A stretch of DNA of 15,310 nucleotides from Thermus sp. JCM 17653 (lineage in GTDB: Bacteria > Deinococcota > Deinococci > Deinococcales > Thermaceae): the NCBI GenBank assembly GCA_001311585.1, contig BBBN01000010.1, forward strand, positions 1-15,310, in the 5' to 3' direction. A program made the translations under genes and the position numbers. The notes beneath the pieces are model-generated. The model saw nothing but the letters and a program-made list of their open reading frames with translations. It did no database searches and was not told the DNA's origin. Below are positions 1-8,059 of this stretch, piece after piece; the first letter of the stretch is position 1; every line of letters begins with the position of its first letter.

Positions 1-2
1 AG

Positions 3-174
3 GCGGAGGGTAAGGAGGTGCGCCTGGTCCTCCTGGACGAGGGGGGGGAGCAGGTGGTCTACGAAGGGATGGGGCGGGAGGGCTTGAGGCTTTCGGGAAG
101 CTACCAGGTCCAGGGGGAGGCCCGGCTTCCGCCTCTACCTGGACGGGGAACTTTTCCAGGAATGGGCGCCTTGA
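3..174 (+). CDS. C-terminal end of an unrecognised protein, frameshifted
   Basis: The window opens inside a gene. From base 3 the frame reads [19 protein letters not shown] and onward. A TGA blocks a second frame at 85-87. After about base 126 the coding pattern continues in that second frame as [15 protein letters not shown] and stops at TGA 172-174. One extra base somewhere in 88-126, which includes a G5 run at 113-117, explains the shift. The beta-strand-like pattern (RLVLLDEGG, then VYEG, then FRLYLDGE) loosely recalls the C-terminal domain found in RodZ-type proteins, but I cannot support an assignment. It overlaps the next gene by 13 bases, which suggests translational coupling to yraN. 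The 5' part lies outside the window. Confidence 0.5.
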
Positions 175-500
175 GGGGACGGTGGGCCGAGGAGGAGGCC
201 CTCCGCTTCCTCCTCGCCCGGGGCTACCGCCTCCTGGGAAGGAACCGCCGCACCCCCTTCGGGGAGGTGGACCTTTTCCTGGAGAAGGAGGGGGTTTACG
301 TGGTGGTGGAGGTGAAGCAGCGGGCCTCCGCCCGCTTCGGCGCGCCCTTGGAGGCCATTACCCCGGGGAAGGTGAGGAGGCTTCTCCGAAGCGCCCGCTT
401 CCTCCTCGGGCGGGACGACCTCCCGGTGCGCCTCGAGGCCGTCTTTGTCCACGGCACCCCGGAGGACTTCCGCCTGGAGCACCTTGTGCTGGAGCTCTAG
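162..500 (+). CDS. yraN: YraN / UPF0102 family endonuclease-like protein
   Basis: The predicted product has 112 residues, close to the 110-130 usual for UPF0102. The family pattern is clear: [17 protein letters not shown] at the N terminus, [12 protein letters not shown] (residues about 27-38) and VVVEVKQR (about 45-52). The E, D and E-x-K positions form the PD-(D/E)XK-like nuclease core known for this family. Its cellular role is not well established; a DNA repair or recombination function is usually assumed. I chose ATG 162 because it starts just before the conserved GRWAEEEA block. The frame is open upstream to base 18, but that stretch is the tail of the preceding gene in its own frame. 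The start overlaps that gene's stop by 13 bases. The UbiD gene follows after 14 bases, so all three are probably cotranscribed. Confidence 0.85.
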   Translation: MGALRGRWAEEEALRFLLARGYRLLGRNRRTPFGEVDLFLEKEGVYVVVEVKQRASARFGAPLEAITPGKVRRLLRSARFLLGRDDLPVRLEAVFVHGTPEDFRLEHLVLEL

Positions 501-514
501 GGGTAAGCTTAGGG

Positions 515-2307
515 GTGTTTCGGAACCTTCGGGCCTACCTCGAGGCCTTGGAGAGGCGGGGGGAGCTCCACCGGGTCCGGGTCCCGGTGAGCGCCGAGCT
601 GGAGATGGCCGAGATCGCGGACCGGGTGGTGAAAAGGGGAGGCCCCGCCCTCCTCTTCGAGCGGGTGGTGGGGAAGGACTTCCCCGTGGTCATGGGCCTT
701 TTCGGCACGAGGGCGCGCACGGCCTTGGCCCTGGGGGTGGAGGATTTGGACGAGCTGGCGAAGAAGGTGGAGGCCCTCCTCGCCTTGGAACCGGGGAAGG
801 GGGGGCTTTCCGCCCTCCTGGGCCTCCTCCCCAAGCTTCCCCTCCTCCGGGGCTTCTTCCCCAGGCGCGTGGGGCGGGCCCCGGTGCAGGAGGTGGTGTG
901 GAGGGGGGAGGAGGTGGACCTAGGGCGTCTTCCCGTCCTCAAGACCTGGCCCTTGGACGGGGGGCCTTTCCTCACCCTTCCCCTGGTGATCACCAAGGAC
1001 CCGGAGACCGGGGAGCTCAACCTCGGCATGTACCGCATGCAGGTCCTGGACCAAAGGAGCACCGCCATGCACTGGCAGCTCCACAAGGTGGGCCGCCGCC
1101 ACCTGGAGAAGGCGAAGAAGCTGGGGAAGAGGCTCCCCGTGGCCGTGGCCCTAGGGGGGGACCCGGTCCTCACCTACGCCGCCACCGCCCCCTTGCCTCC
1201 CTTGCCGGGGGTGAGCGAGTTTCACCTGGCGGGCTTCCTCCGGGGGCCCCATAGAGCTCGCCCGGGGGGTGACCGTGGACCTTCCCGTGCCCGCCGAGGC
1301 GGAGTTCGTCCTCGAGGGCTACATCGACCCCGAGGAGCCCCTGGTGGAGGAGGGGCCTTTTGGCGACCACACGGGCTTCTATACCCCCGTGGACCTCTAC
1401 CCCCGCTTCCACGTCACCGCCCTCACCCACCGCAAGGGGGCCATCTACCCCGCCACCCTCGTGGGGGTTCCCCCCATGGAGGACGCCTACCTCATCGAGG
1501 CCAGCGAAAGGCTTTTCCTCCCCGCCCTTCGCCTGGTCCTCCCCGAGGTGGCGGACTACCACATGCCCCCGGAAGGGGTGGCCCACAACTGGGTGAACGT
1601 GAGCCTGAGGAAGGCCTACCCGGGGCAGGCCTACAAGGTGGCCTACGGGATGCTGGGCCTGGGCAGATGATGTTCGCCAAGGTGGTGGTGGTGGTGGACG
1701 AGGAGGTGCCGGTGAAGCCGGGCTTTCCCGCCCTGCTGGAGGCCCTCAAGCACGCCCTTCCCGGGCGGGACACCCTCCTTCTCCGGGGCCCTGTGGACGT
1801 CCTGGACCACAGCTCCCGAGCTTTCGCCTTCGGGGGGAAGCTGGTCATAGACGGCACGCGGAAGCTCCCCGAGGAAGGGGGGGAGGTGGCCTTCACCCCC
1901 AGGGCCCACCTCGAGCTCCCCGAGGACCCCGAGGTGGTGGCCCAGAGGCAGTGGCCGGGCCTCTGGGGGGTGGTCTTGGCGAAGCGGCGCCCCCGCCAGG
2001 CCTGGGAAGCGGCGGAAAGGCTTCTAAGGACCCGCAAAGCGCCGGGGTCCGGCTCCTCCTCCTCGCCGACGAGGACACGGCCCTAAGCCCGGAGGAGCTC
2101 CTCTGGTACGTCCTCAACAACATAGACCCCGAGCGGGACGCCCGGGTGATGGCGGGGGTGGAGGGGCCGGTTTTGGTCCTGGACGGCACGAGGAAGCTCC
2201 CCGAAGAGGGGTTCCACCGGGTCTGGCCCGAGAGGGTCCGCATGGACCCCAAGGTGCAGGCCCTGGTGGACGCGCGCTGGAGGAGTACGGCTTTAGACCT
2301 TGATTAG
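515..2307 (+). CDS. UbiD-family prenylated-FMN decarboxylase, three frameshifts
   Basis: Pieces in three frames join into one UbiD-like protein of about 598 residues. The N-terminal part carries LRAYLEALERRGELHRV and the core GELNLGMYRMQVLDQRSTAMHWQ. The central part carries VLEGYIDPEEP, GPFGDHTGFYTPVD and MPPEGVAHNWV, all aligning with E. coli UbiD from memory. The third part carries FAKVVVVVDEEV, and the C-terminal part YVLNNIDPERD. Breaks: two bases short at 1241-1250 (a G run next to a C run), one G short at 1661-1663, and one base short near 2020-2045. Adding these four bases restores a multiple of three. The start is GTG 515, right before the family N terminus. UbiD enzymes decarboxylate aromatic or unsaturated acids using prenylated FMN made by UbiX. 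In Thermus, a menaquinone organism, a late step of the futalosine route (MqnL-like) is likely, but this is inference. Confidence 0.85.
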
Positions 2308-2330
2308 GCGGTTTCGCAAAAGCCCGCTCC

Positions 2331-2432
2331 TTAGGGCCCGCACCACTGAACCTCCAGGGCCCCTTCCTTGTGGGCGAGGAGGGAGAGGATTTCCTCCAGG
2401 GGCATGGAATCCAGGCTTCCGAATAGGGCCAT
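2331..2432 (-). CDS. 33-residue DUF4388 N-terminal remnant or microprotein
   Basis: On the minus strand an ideal ribosome site, AGGAGG, lies five bases before ATG 2432. The frame reads MALFGSLDSMPLEEILSLL and continues AHKEGALEVQWCGP to TAA at 2333-2331. The opening matches the start of DUF4388 (PATAN) domains, which normally exceed 90 residues and occur in gliding- and signalling-related proteins of Thermus, Deinococcus and myxobacteria. Only the first third of the domain is present. The stop comes just before the 3' end of the convergent UbiD gene. A one-base shift in the GGGCCC before the stop would add only about 13 residues, so sequence error alone does not rescue a full domain. It is either a decayed gene or a real microprotein. 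The strong ribosome site argues that it was recently, or still is, translated. Confidence 0.5.
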   Translation of the reverse strand: MALFGSLDSMPLEEILSLLAHKEGALEVQWCGP

Positions 2433-2465
2433 GGCAACCTCCTCATTAAGTCGCAGACTACGTCC

Positions 2466-2480
2466 CCCCTTTGAAAGGGG
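2466..2480. promoter_or_regulatory. Perfect 7+1+7 inverted repeat over the trmB -35 box
   Basis: CCCCTTT-G-AAAGGGG is a perfect inverted repeat covering the -35 hexamer TTGAAA (2471-2476). A second short dyad, GGGG with CCCC around eight bases, fills the spacer at 2477-2492. The position would suit a repressor operator for trmB and/or the divergent DUF4388 ORF. The binding protein is unknown, and chance is possible in such G/C-run-rich DNA. Confidence 0.35.
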
Positions 2481-2499
2481 TGTGAAAACCCCCTATAAT
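2471..2499 (+). promoter_or_regulatory. Sigma-A promoter of trmB-glmU, leaderless
   Basis: The -35 box is TTGAAA (2471-2476), the spacer is exactly 17 bases, and the -10 box is a consensus TATAAT (2494-2499). A start site 7-9 bases downstream falls at 2506-2508, on or next to the GTG start of trmB at 2508. No ribosome site can fit, so translation is inferred to be leaderless. It is the best-matching promoter in the window. Confidence 0.85.
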
Positions 2500-2507
2500 G
2501 CCCCCTT

Positions 2508-3452
2508 GTGCTGGTGCGCCCCGCCCTCCTTCCCTCCTGGCCCCCGGCCCCCAAGGACCTCTTCGGGCGGGAAGGCCCTTTGGTCCTGGAGATCGGCTTC
2601 GGGGATGGGCGCTTCACCGCCGAGCTCGCCAAGGCCCATCCCCACTGGCTTGTCCTTGGGGCGGAGGTCTCGGCGGCAAGCGTCCTCAGGGCCTACCGGA
2701 GGGCGCGCCGGGAGGGCCTAGGGAACGTCCGCCTCTACCACGGGGAGGGCCCTTTCGCCCTGAGGAACCTGGTTCCCCCGGGAGCCCTCCACCAGGTGAT
2801 CGTCAACTTCCCCGACCCCTGGCCCAAGAAGCGCCACCAGGAAAGGCGCCTCCTCCAGGAGGCCTTCTTCCGGAGGCTTTCCACAAGGCTAGGGGAAGGG
2901 GGGAGCCTTCTCCTCACCACCGACCACGAGGCCTACTTTCGCTTCGCCCTCGAGGAGGCCGAGAAAACGGGGCTTTACCGCATAGAGGTGAAGCCTCCTC
3001 CGGAGGGCCACCTCCGCACCAAGTACGCCCTCAAGTGGAAGGAGGCGGGGAGGCCCTTTTTCCACGCCGTCTTCACTAAAGTGGCCGAGGACCCCACCCC
3101 TTGGCCTCCCATAAGGAGGTACGCCGTGGCCCACGCCCTTTTGGAAGGAAGCTTGCCCGAGGCCCTGCCCCTGGGAAGGACGCCCGTGGCCCTGGAAGGG
3201 GGCGTGGCGGTCTTCCTGGAGGTGGCCAAGGGGGAGGAGGGTTTTTACCTCCTCACCCACCTGGAAGAGGAGGACCTGACCCAGGACCTCCTCCTGGAGG
3301 TGCGCCGAAGCGCCCACGGGATCTACGCCGGGGTGAGCCGCTTCGGAAGCCCTCTGATCACCCAGGGGGTTAGGAAAGCGGTGGCGGCTTTGGTGCGTTT
3401 CCTGGAGACGCTGGGTTTGAAGGTGGTGCAGGACACACCGGGGAGGGGCTAA
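2508..3452 (+). CDS. trmB: tRNA (guanine-46-N7)-methyltransferase TrmB
   Basis: This 314-residue protein makes m7G46 in the tRNA variable loop using S-adenosylmethionine. The SAM-binding motif EIGFGDG lies at residues 28-34. The family signature PDPWPKKRH lies at about 102-110, followed by [10 protein letters not shown] and the typical [12 protein letters not shown] block. Catalysis ends near residue 200. The remaining ~110 residues form the C-terminal extension seen in thermophile TrmB proteins, unlike the ~240-residue mesophilic enzyme. GTG 2508 is chosen because the promoter places the transcript start right there and coding signal begins at once. No frameshift is seen. glmU follows 9 bases after the stop, so the two genes are likely cotranscribed. 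m7G46 is tied to heat-dependent tRNA modification control in Thermus (established knowledge). Confidence 0.93.
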   Translation: MLVRPALLPSWPPAPKDLFGREGPLVLEIGFGDGRFTAELAKAHPHWLVLGAEVSAASVLRAYRRARREGLGNVRLYHGEGPFALRNLVPPGALHQVIVNFPDPWPKKRHQERRLLQEAFFRRLSTRLGEGGSLLLTTDHEAYFRFALEEAEKTGLYRIEVKPPPEGHLRTKYALKWKEAGRPFFHAVFTKVAEDPTPWPPIRRYAVAHALLEGSLPEALPLGRTPVALEGGVAVFLEVAKGEEGFYLLTHLEEEDLTQDLLLEVRRSAHGIYAGVSRFGSPLITQGVRKAVAALVRFLETLGLKVVQDTPGRG

Positions 3453-3461
3453 GATAGCCTT

Positions 3462-4858
3462 ATGCACGCCCACGTGATCCTGGCCGCGGGGCAGGGAACC
3501 AGGATGCGCTCCCGCCTGCCCAAGGTCCTGCATCCCCTTTTGGGAAGGCCCATGCTCCTCTACGCCCTCGAGGCCGCCTTGGCCCTTGGGCCCGAAAGGC
3601 TCGTGGTGGTGGTGGGCCACGGGGGGGAGAAGGTGGCGGAGGCCCTGGAGGGCTACCCCGTGGAGGTGGCCTGGCAAAAGGAGCAGCTCGGCACCGCCCA
3701 CGCCCTCCTCCAGGCGGAAAGCCTCCTCGGGGGCTTCCCCGGGCCCTTCCTCGTGACCCAGGGGGACACCCCCCTCCTTTCCCCGAGGACCTGGAGGCCC
3801 TTCTCGCGGGGGTGCGGGAGGGGGCGGGGATGGCCCTCCTCACCGTGGAGCTCCCTGACCCCACGGGCTACGGCCGGATCCTCCGGGAGGGGGAGGAGGT
3901 CTTGGCCAACGTGGAGGAGAAGGACGCCTCTCCCGAGATAAGGGCTCCGGGAGGTGAACGCCGGGGCCTACGCCTTTGACGGCTTCCTCTTCCAGGCCCT
4001 CAAGGAGGTGAGGAACGAAAACGCCGCCCGGGAGTACTACCTCCCCGACCTCGTGGCCATCTACCGCGCCCACGGGAAAAGGGTGGCGGCGGTGCGGGGC
4101 GTGGCGGAGGAGGCCCTGGGGGTGAACACCCGGGAGGAGCTCGCCCGGGTGGAGGGGGTTCTCCTGGGGCGGCTCCGCTCGGAGTGGATGGGGAAGGGGG
4201 TGCGGATGATCCTCCCCGAGACCATCTACCTGGAGCCCTCGGTGGAGCTCGCCCCCGACGTCACCCTCTGGCCTGGGGTGGTCCTCAAGGGGAAGACCCG
4301 GATCGGCGAGGGGTGCGAGGTGGGGCCTTACGCCGTTCTCGAGGACACGGTGTTGGAGCCCGGAGCCAGGGTAGAAAGCCACACCGTGGCCCGGGGGGCC
4401 CACCTCCACCCGGGAGCTTCCGCCGGCCCCTTCGCCAGGCTCAGGCCCGGGGCGGTCCTCATGGAGGAGGTGCACGTGGGGAACTTCGTGGAGGTGAAGA
4501 AGAGCCTCCTCCACCGGGGGGTGAAGGCGGGCCACCTGGCCTACCTCGGGGACGCCGAGGTGGGGGAGGGGGCCAACATCGGGGCCGGGGTCATCACCGC
4601 CAACTACGACGGCAAGCGGAAGCACCAGACCCAGATCGGCAAGGGGGCCTTCATCGGTTCCAACAGCGTCCTGGTGGCCCCGGTGCGGGTGGGGGACCGC
4701 GCTTGGTGGGGGCGGGGAGCGTCATCACCCAGGACGTGCCCGAGGGGGCCTGGCCGTGGCCCGGGGGAGGCAAAGGAACCTCGAGCTACGCCCTTAAGAA
4801 GCTCGGAGAGGGGGATGATGCGCTTCATCCTCCCTTCAGCCCCCAGGTGGTAAACTGA
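3462..4858 (+). CDS. glmU: Bifunctional GlmU, several frameshifts
   Basis: GlmU acetylates glucosamine-1-phosphate and then uridylates it to UDP-GlcNAc for peptidoglycan. The uridyltransferase domain begins [20 protein letters not shown] (residues 4-23) with the nucleotide loop, then [10 protein letters not shown] and TQGDTPLL. The left-handed beta-helix acetyltransferase shows many hexapeptide turns, [20 protein letters not shown], then [20 protein letters not shown] and [13 protein letters not shown]. Breaks: one base short at 3781-3786, two short near 3944, one at 4701-4703, one near 4763 and two near 4787. All restore conserved text. As written the last frame stops at TGA 4856-4858. One more missing G in the G5 run at 4810-4814 would instead end the protein at TGA 4816-4818, giving about 454 residues, nearer the family length. 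I favour that shorter end. An essential gene would not tolerate this damage, so sequence error is the likely cause. Confidence 0.9.
4851..4856 (+). promoter_or_regulatory. Possible -10 box for tatA
   Basis: TAAACT ends eight bases before the tatA ATG, the spacing expected for a leaderless transcript. The same hexamer serves the two tRNA promoters in this window. No convincing -35 box sits 16-18 bases upstream, so this is weak. Confidence 0.3.
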
Positions 4859-4863
4859 AGACC

Positions 4864-5085
4864 ATGAACCTGGGCATGCCGGAAATCCTGGTGATCCTGG
4901 TGGTGGCCCTCCTCATCTTCGGGCCCAAGAAGCTCCCCGAGCTCGGCCGCTCCTTGGGCCAGAGCATCCGCGAGTTCAAGCGGGGGGCCCAGGAGATCCG
5001 CGAGGAGCTGGAGAAGAGCGTGGAGGTGAAGGAGGAACCCAAGCCCGCGCCGGGGCCTAGGCCCCAGGAGGAGCCCAAAGCTTGA
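4864..5085 (+). CDS. tatA: Twin-arginine translocase subunit TatA
   Basis: This 73-residue protein has the classic TatA/E plan. A short N-terminal membrane helix spans residues about 5-20 (MPEILVILVVALLIFG). The hinge FGPKKLPELGRSLGQ follows at about 19-33, then an amphipathic helix, then an acidic, Pro-rich tail. TatA oligomers form the passage for folded proteins carrying twin-arginine signals. The ATG start has no ribosome site, fitting leaderless translation. The stop TGA overlaps the tatC start by four bases (TTGA at 5082-5085). Only one TatA-type gene is seen and no tatB, consistent with a minimal TatAC system. The gene is intact. Confidence 0.93.
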   Translation: MNLGMPEILVILVVALLIFGPKKLPELGRSLGQSIREFKRGAQEIREELEKSVEVKEEPKPAPGPRPQEEPKA

Positions 5086-5825
5086 AGGAAGCCCCCCTGG
5101 TAGAGCACCTAGAGGAGCTGCGGAGCCGCCTCATCTGGGCCCTCCTCTCCTGGGCGGTGGGGACGGGGGTGGCCTGGACCTTCAGGGTCCAGCTCCTGGA
5201 GTGGCTCAAGCGGCCTCTGGACCTGGCGGCCAAGCAAAACGGCATCCAGGTCAACCTCATCGTCCTGGACATCACCGAGCCCTTCCTGGTTTCCCTGAAG
5301 GTGGCGGCCTTCGGGGGGCTCGTGCTCGCCCTCCCCTTCATCGTCTACCAGGTCTGGGCCTTCATCGCCCCCGGGCTTTACGAGCACGAAAAACGCCTGG
5401 CGGTGCCCTTCCTCCTGGGGGCGGGGTTCAGCTTCGCCCTGGGGGCGCTCTTCGCCTACTACGGCTTTCTTCCCTTCGCCATTCCCTTCCTCCTGGGCTT
5501 CCTGGGGGACGTCATCACGCCCCAGATCTCCATCGGCCGCTACATGGGCCAGGTCCTCATGATGATGAGCGTCATGGGCCTGGTCTTTGAGATGCCGGTG
5601 GTGAGCTACCTCCTGGCCCGCCTGGGGATCCTCTCCTCCGCCTTCCTCGCCCGCAACTGGCGCGTGGCCGTGGTCTTCCTCCTCACCCTGGCTGCGGTCA
5701 TCACCCCCACGGTGGACGTGGTCTCCCTTTCCATCGTCACCCTGCCCCTCCTTGTCCTCTACTGGATCTCTGTCCTGGTGGCCCGCCTGGCGGAGAGGCA
5801 GCGGCCTAGGGAAGAGGCGGCTTGA
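5082..5825 (+). CDS. tatC: Twin-arginine translocase subunit TatC
   Basis: This 247-residue membrane protein is the Tat signal-peptide receptor. It starts with EHLEELRSRL (residues 8-17), the conserved N-terminal motif just before helix 1. Six hydrophobic spans follow, with the conserved EPFLVSLKVA at the first periplasmic loop/helix 2 border and PFIVYQVWAFIAPGLYEHEK in the next cytoplasmic loop. The later part carries GLVFEMPVV and ITPTVDVVS, both family hallmarks. The start is TTG 5082, overlapping the tatA stop by four bases, so translation is probably coupled. No frameshift is present. The gene ends 22 bases before aroG, so tatA-tatC-aroG could be one transcript. Confidence 0.94.
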   Translation: MKEAPLVEHLEELRSRLIWALLSWAVGTGVAWTFRVQLLEWLKRPLDLAAKQNGIQVNLIVLDITEPFLVSLKVAAFGGLVLALPFIVYQVWAFIAPGLYEHEKRLAVPFLLGAGFSFALGALFAYYGFLPFAIPFLLGFLGDVITPQISIGRYMGQVLMMMSVMGLVFEMPVVSYLLARLGILSSAFLARNWRVAVVFLLTLAAVITPTVDVVSLSIVTLPLLVLYWISVLVARLAERQRPREEAA

Positions 5826-5847
5826 AACCCGCTTAGGACGATAGCCC

Positions 5848-6911
5848 ATGGACGAGCGCATCCTGGCCTTGCGTAAAGAGGTGGACCGGGTGAACCGGGA
5901 GCTCCTTAGGCTCCTCTCGGAGCGGGGAAGGCTGGTGCAGGAGATCGGCCGCATCCAGACGGAGCTCGGCCTTCCCCACTACGACCCCAAGCGTGAGGAG
6001 GAGATGCTCGGTTACCTCACCGCGGAAAACCCCGGGCCCTTCCCCGACGAGACCATAAAGAAGCTCTTCAAGGAGATCTTCCAGGCGAGCCTGGACCTCG
6101 AGGAGCGCCAGGACCAGAAGAAGTTTCTCTACTCCAGAAAGCACAGGCCCGAGCCCACCAGGGTGCGGGTCAAGGACGTGGTCTTCGGGGAAAAGCCCCT
6201 CCTCATCGCCGGGCCCTGCTCCATTGAGAGCGAGGAGCAGATCATGGCGACGGCCCGGTTCCTTTCGGCGCGGGGGGTGAGGGTCTTGAGGGGCGGGGCC
6301 TTCAAGCCCCGGACGAGCCCCTACGGCTTCCAGGGCCTCGGAGTGGAGGGGCTTAGGCTCGGCCGGAAGGCGGCGGACGCCTTCGGCATGGTCTTCGTCA
6401 CCGAGGTGATGGACACCCGGGACGTGGAGGTGGTGGCGGAGTACGCCACATCCTCCAGATCGGGGCCCGGAACATGCAGAACTTCGCCCTCCTCAAAGAG
6501 GTGGGGAAGGCCCGGCGCCCCGTCCTCTTAAAGCGGGGGCTTGCCGCCACCATGGAGGAGTGGTTCTACGCCGCCGAGTACATCCTCGCCCAGGGGAACG
6601 AGGAGGTGATCCTGGCCGAAAGGGGGATCCGCACCTTTGAGCGCTGGACGCGGAACACCCTGGACCTCTCCGCCGTGGCCCTTGCCAAGCAGGAGACCCA
6701 CCTCCCCGTGGTGGTGGACGTGACCCACGCCGCCGGGCGCACGGACCTTCTGGCCCCTTTGGCCCGGGCGGCCCTGGCCGTGGGGGCGGACGGGGTGCAC
6801 GTGGAGGTCCACCCCAGCCCCAAGGTGGCCCTCTCCGACAGCCAGCAGCAGCTGGACTTCGCCCAGTTTGACCGCTTCCTGGAGGCCATCCGGGACCTCC
6901 TCCCAGAGCTG
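5848..6911 (+). CDS. aroG: Chorismate mutase-DAHP synthase fusion (AroQ-AroG), one frameshift
   Basis: The first ~90 residues are an AroQ-type chorismate mutase helix bundle, [19 protein letters not shown] with the usual Arg/Lys/Glu pattern. From about residue 105 comes a KDPG-aldolase-like DAHP synthase: [34 protein letters not shown], then [34 protein letters not shown] and [17 protein letters not shown] synthase condenses phosphoenolpyruvate with erythrose-4-phosphate; the mutase domain usually serves as the feedback sensor. One base (probably G of a GAC codon) is missing near 6447. The end is uncertain: the frame runs straight into the next gene at ATG 6912. A TGA at 6910-6912 overlaps that ATG but lies in another frame, so one or two further errors just upstream probably hide the true stop. 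Expected length is about 355 residues. Confidence 0.88.
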
Positions 6912-7854
6912 ATGGGCCTTTTGGATAACCTCCTGAACGCCTTCCTCAAGGCCACGGACCCGAGGCCCCGCTACACCGAGTCCCGCTGCCTCCTCTACAA
7001 GAACAGCGTGGGGGGGTGCGACAAGTGCTACCAGCCTGCCCCAAGGGGGCGGTGCGGCTGGAAGGGTGGCGGGTGGAGCTGGACGAGGTCTTGTGCACGG
7101 GGTGCGGCCTCTGCACCGGGGTCTGCCCCGGCGTCGCCTGGAATACCCTCTCGGGGCCATCCAGGAGGCCCTCATCCGGGGGAAGGGGAAGCTTAGGTGT
7201 TCCAGGGCCGAGGGGAAGGGAGAGGAGGTTCTTTGCCTGGGCCGCCTCACCCCAGGGCTTTTGGCCGAGGCGGGAAGCCGCTTCGGCAAGGTGGTCCTCG
7301 CCCGGGGAGACTGCGCGGGATGCAGGATCGGCGGGCCTGAGGTCCCGGAGCACCTAGGGAGGATGGCCGAGGAGGCGCGGCGCTACTTCCCCGTGGAGGT
7401 GGAGGTGGTGGCGGGGGAGCTTCCCGGGGAACGGGTGGGAAGGCGGGAGCTTTTCCAGGCCCTTTTGGGAAGCGCCAAGCGCACCGCCGCCGACCTCGTT
7501 CCCGAGCTTCCCCTGCCCGCTTTGGAGGAGAAGGAAGGGGGGCTTCCCGCCGAGCTTCGCTTGAGGGGCCTCGCCGCGGGCCGTGCCCCGGAGGTCCGCT
7601 GGCCCCGGATCCGGGTGGAGGAGGGGTGCACCCTCTGCCCGGTCTGCACCAACGTCTGCCCCACGGAGGCGGTGAGGCGGGTGAGGGAGGGTGAGGAGTA
7701 CGTCCTCTACCTCCAGGTGGCGGCCTGCACGGGGTGCGGGGCCTGCGTGGAGAGCTGCCCGCCCCAGGTGATCCGCCTCGAGGAGGCCCCTAAGGAGGAG
7801 GTGGGGAAGGAGCTGGAGCTCTTCCGGGGCCGGCCCCCTTGGTATGACCTTTGA
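6912..7854 (+). CDS. Multi-cluster 4Fe-4S ferredoxin-type protein, two frameshifts
   Basis: The rebuilt protein has 314 residues. Near the N terminus are CDKCYQACP and [12 protein letters not shown]. Near the C terminus are [12 protein letters not shown] and [12 protein letters not shown]. Each looks like a two-cluster ferredoxin module, so up to four 4Fe-4S clusters. Between them lies a region with scattered cysteines: CSRAEG, VLCLGRL and GDCAGC. This resembles the middle region of ferredoxin-like proteins found beside oxidoreductase clusters, where these Cys may bind another cofactor. One base is missing at 7032-7034 (CAG before GCC) and one near 7137-7141 (GCC before CTG). An electron-transfer role is likely, but no partner oxidoreductase is in the window. 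It follows aroG with no spacing and converges with carD across a repeat element. Confidence 0.75.
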
Positions 7855-7864
7855 TCCCACCCCG

Positions 7865-7882
7865 TGCTGGCCTAAGCCAGCA
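7865..7882. repeat. 7-bp-stem hairpin after the ferredoxin-type gene
   Basis: TGCTGGC and GCCAGCA flank a four-base loop, 11 bases after the stop. No T run follows on either strand. It may help terminate, or mark one end of the neighbouring repeat element. Confidence 0.5.
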
Positions 7883-7985
7883 GGGGGACCCCGGTGAACG
7901 CGATCCGCAGGGCCTCCATGCCTGGGCTTGGGCGGAGGATCCACGCCAAAGGGGTAGAAGCGCCCGCGCGTCCCTTTCGCAACAC
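7872..7985 (-). other. 37-codon minus-strand reading frame of unknown status
   Basis: From GTG 7985 the frame reads into STPLAWILRPSPG, then MEALRIAFTGVPLLA and TAG. Its stop lies inside the hairpin at 7865-7882 and its start inside repeat copy A. There is no ribosome site, so it may be only a remnant or part of the repeat. Confidence 0.2.
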
Positions 7986-8059
7986 GAGATGCCCAGACTA
8001 GGGCTATAAGGAGGCCCTTTGGGGCCCCCACCGCGGCGAAAGCGCGGTGGGGTACTTTA
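7958..8059 (-). repeat. Dispersed intergenic element, copy A
   Basis: Read on the minus strand, the element starts at the carD stop codon TAA and runs AGTACCCC, a GC-rich hairpin, GGGGGCCCCAAA, then AGCCCTAG, GGGCATC, TTGCGAAA and finally GCGCGGGCGCTT. The same words in the same order occur at 9902-9992 and, with the middle deleted, at 11776-11840. It separates two convergent genes. Confidence 0.7.
8026..8052. terminator. 10-bp GC hairpin between convergent genes
   Basis: CCCCACCGCG pairs with CGCGGTGGGG around a seven-base loop, GCGAAAG, which can form a GAAA tetraloop. On the plus strand it is followed by TACTTTAGTT, a weak T-rich tail suited to ending the ferredoxin-type transcript. On the minus strand it begins four bases after the carD stop but has no T run. 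It is part of repeat copy A. Confidence 0.5.

Noticed and set aside
182..2086. A 634-codon open frame spanning yraN and most of ubiD
   Set aside because: Its first third and a middle stretch are Gly/Pro/Arg-rich out-of-frame translation of yraN and ubiD; only parts are true UbiD sequence.
5109..5954. Long minus-strand frame opposite tatC (281 codons)
   Set aside because: The product is His/Gly/Glu-rich with no family likeness, the usual antisense artefact of GC-rich coding DNA; tatC on the other strand is intact.
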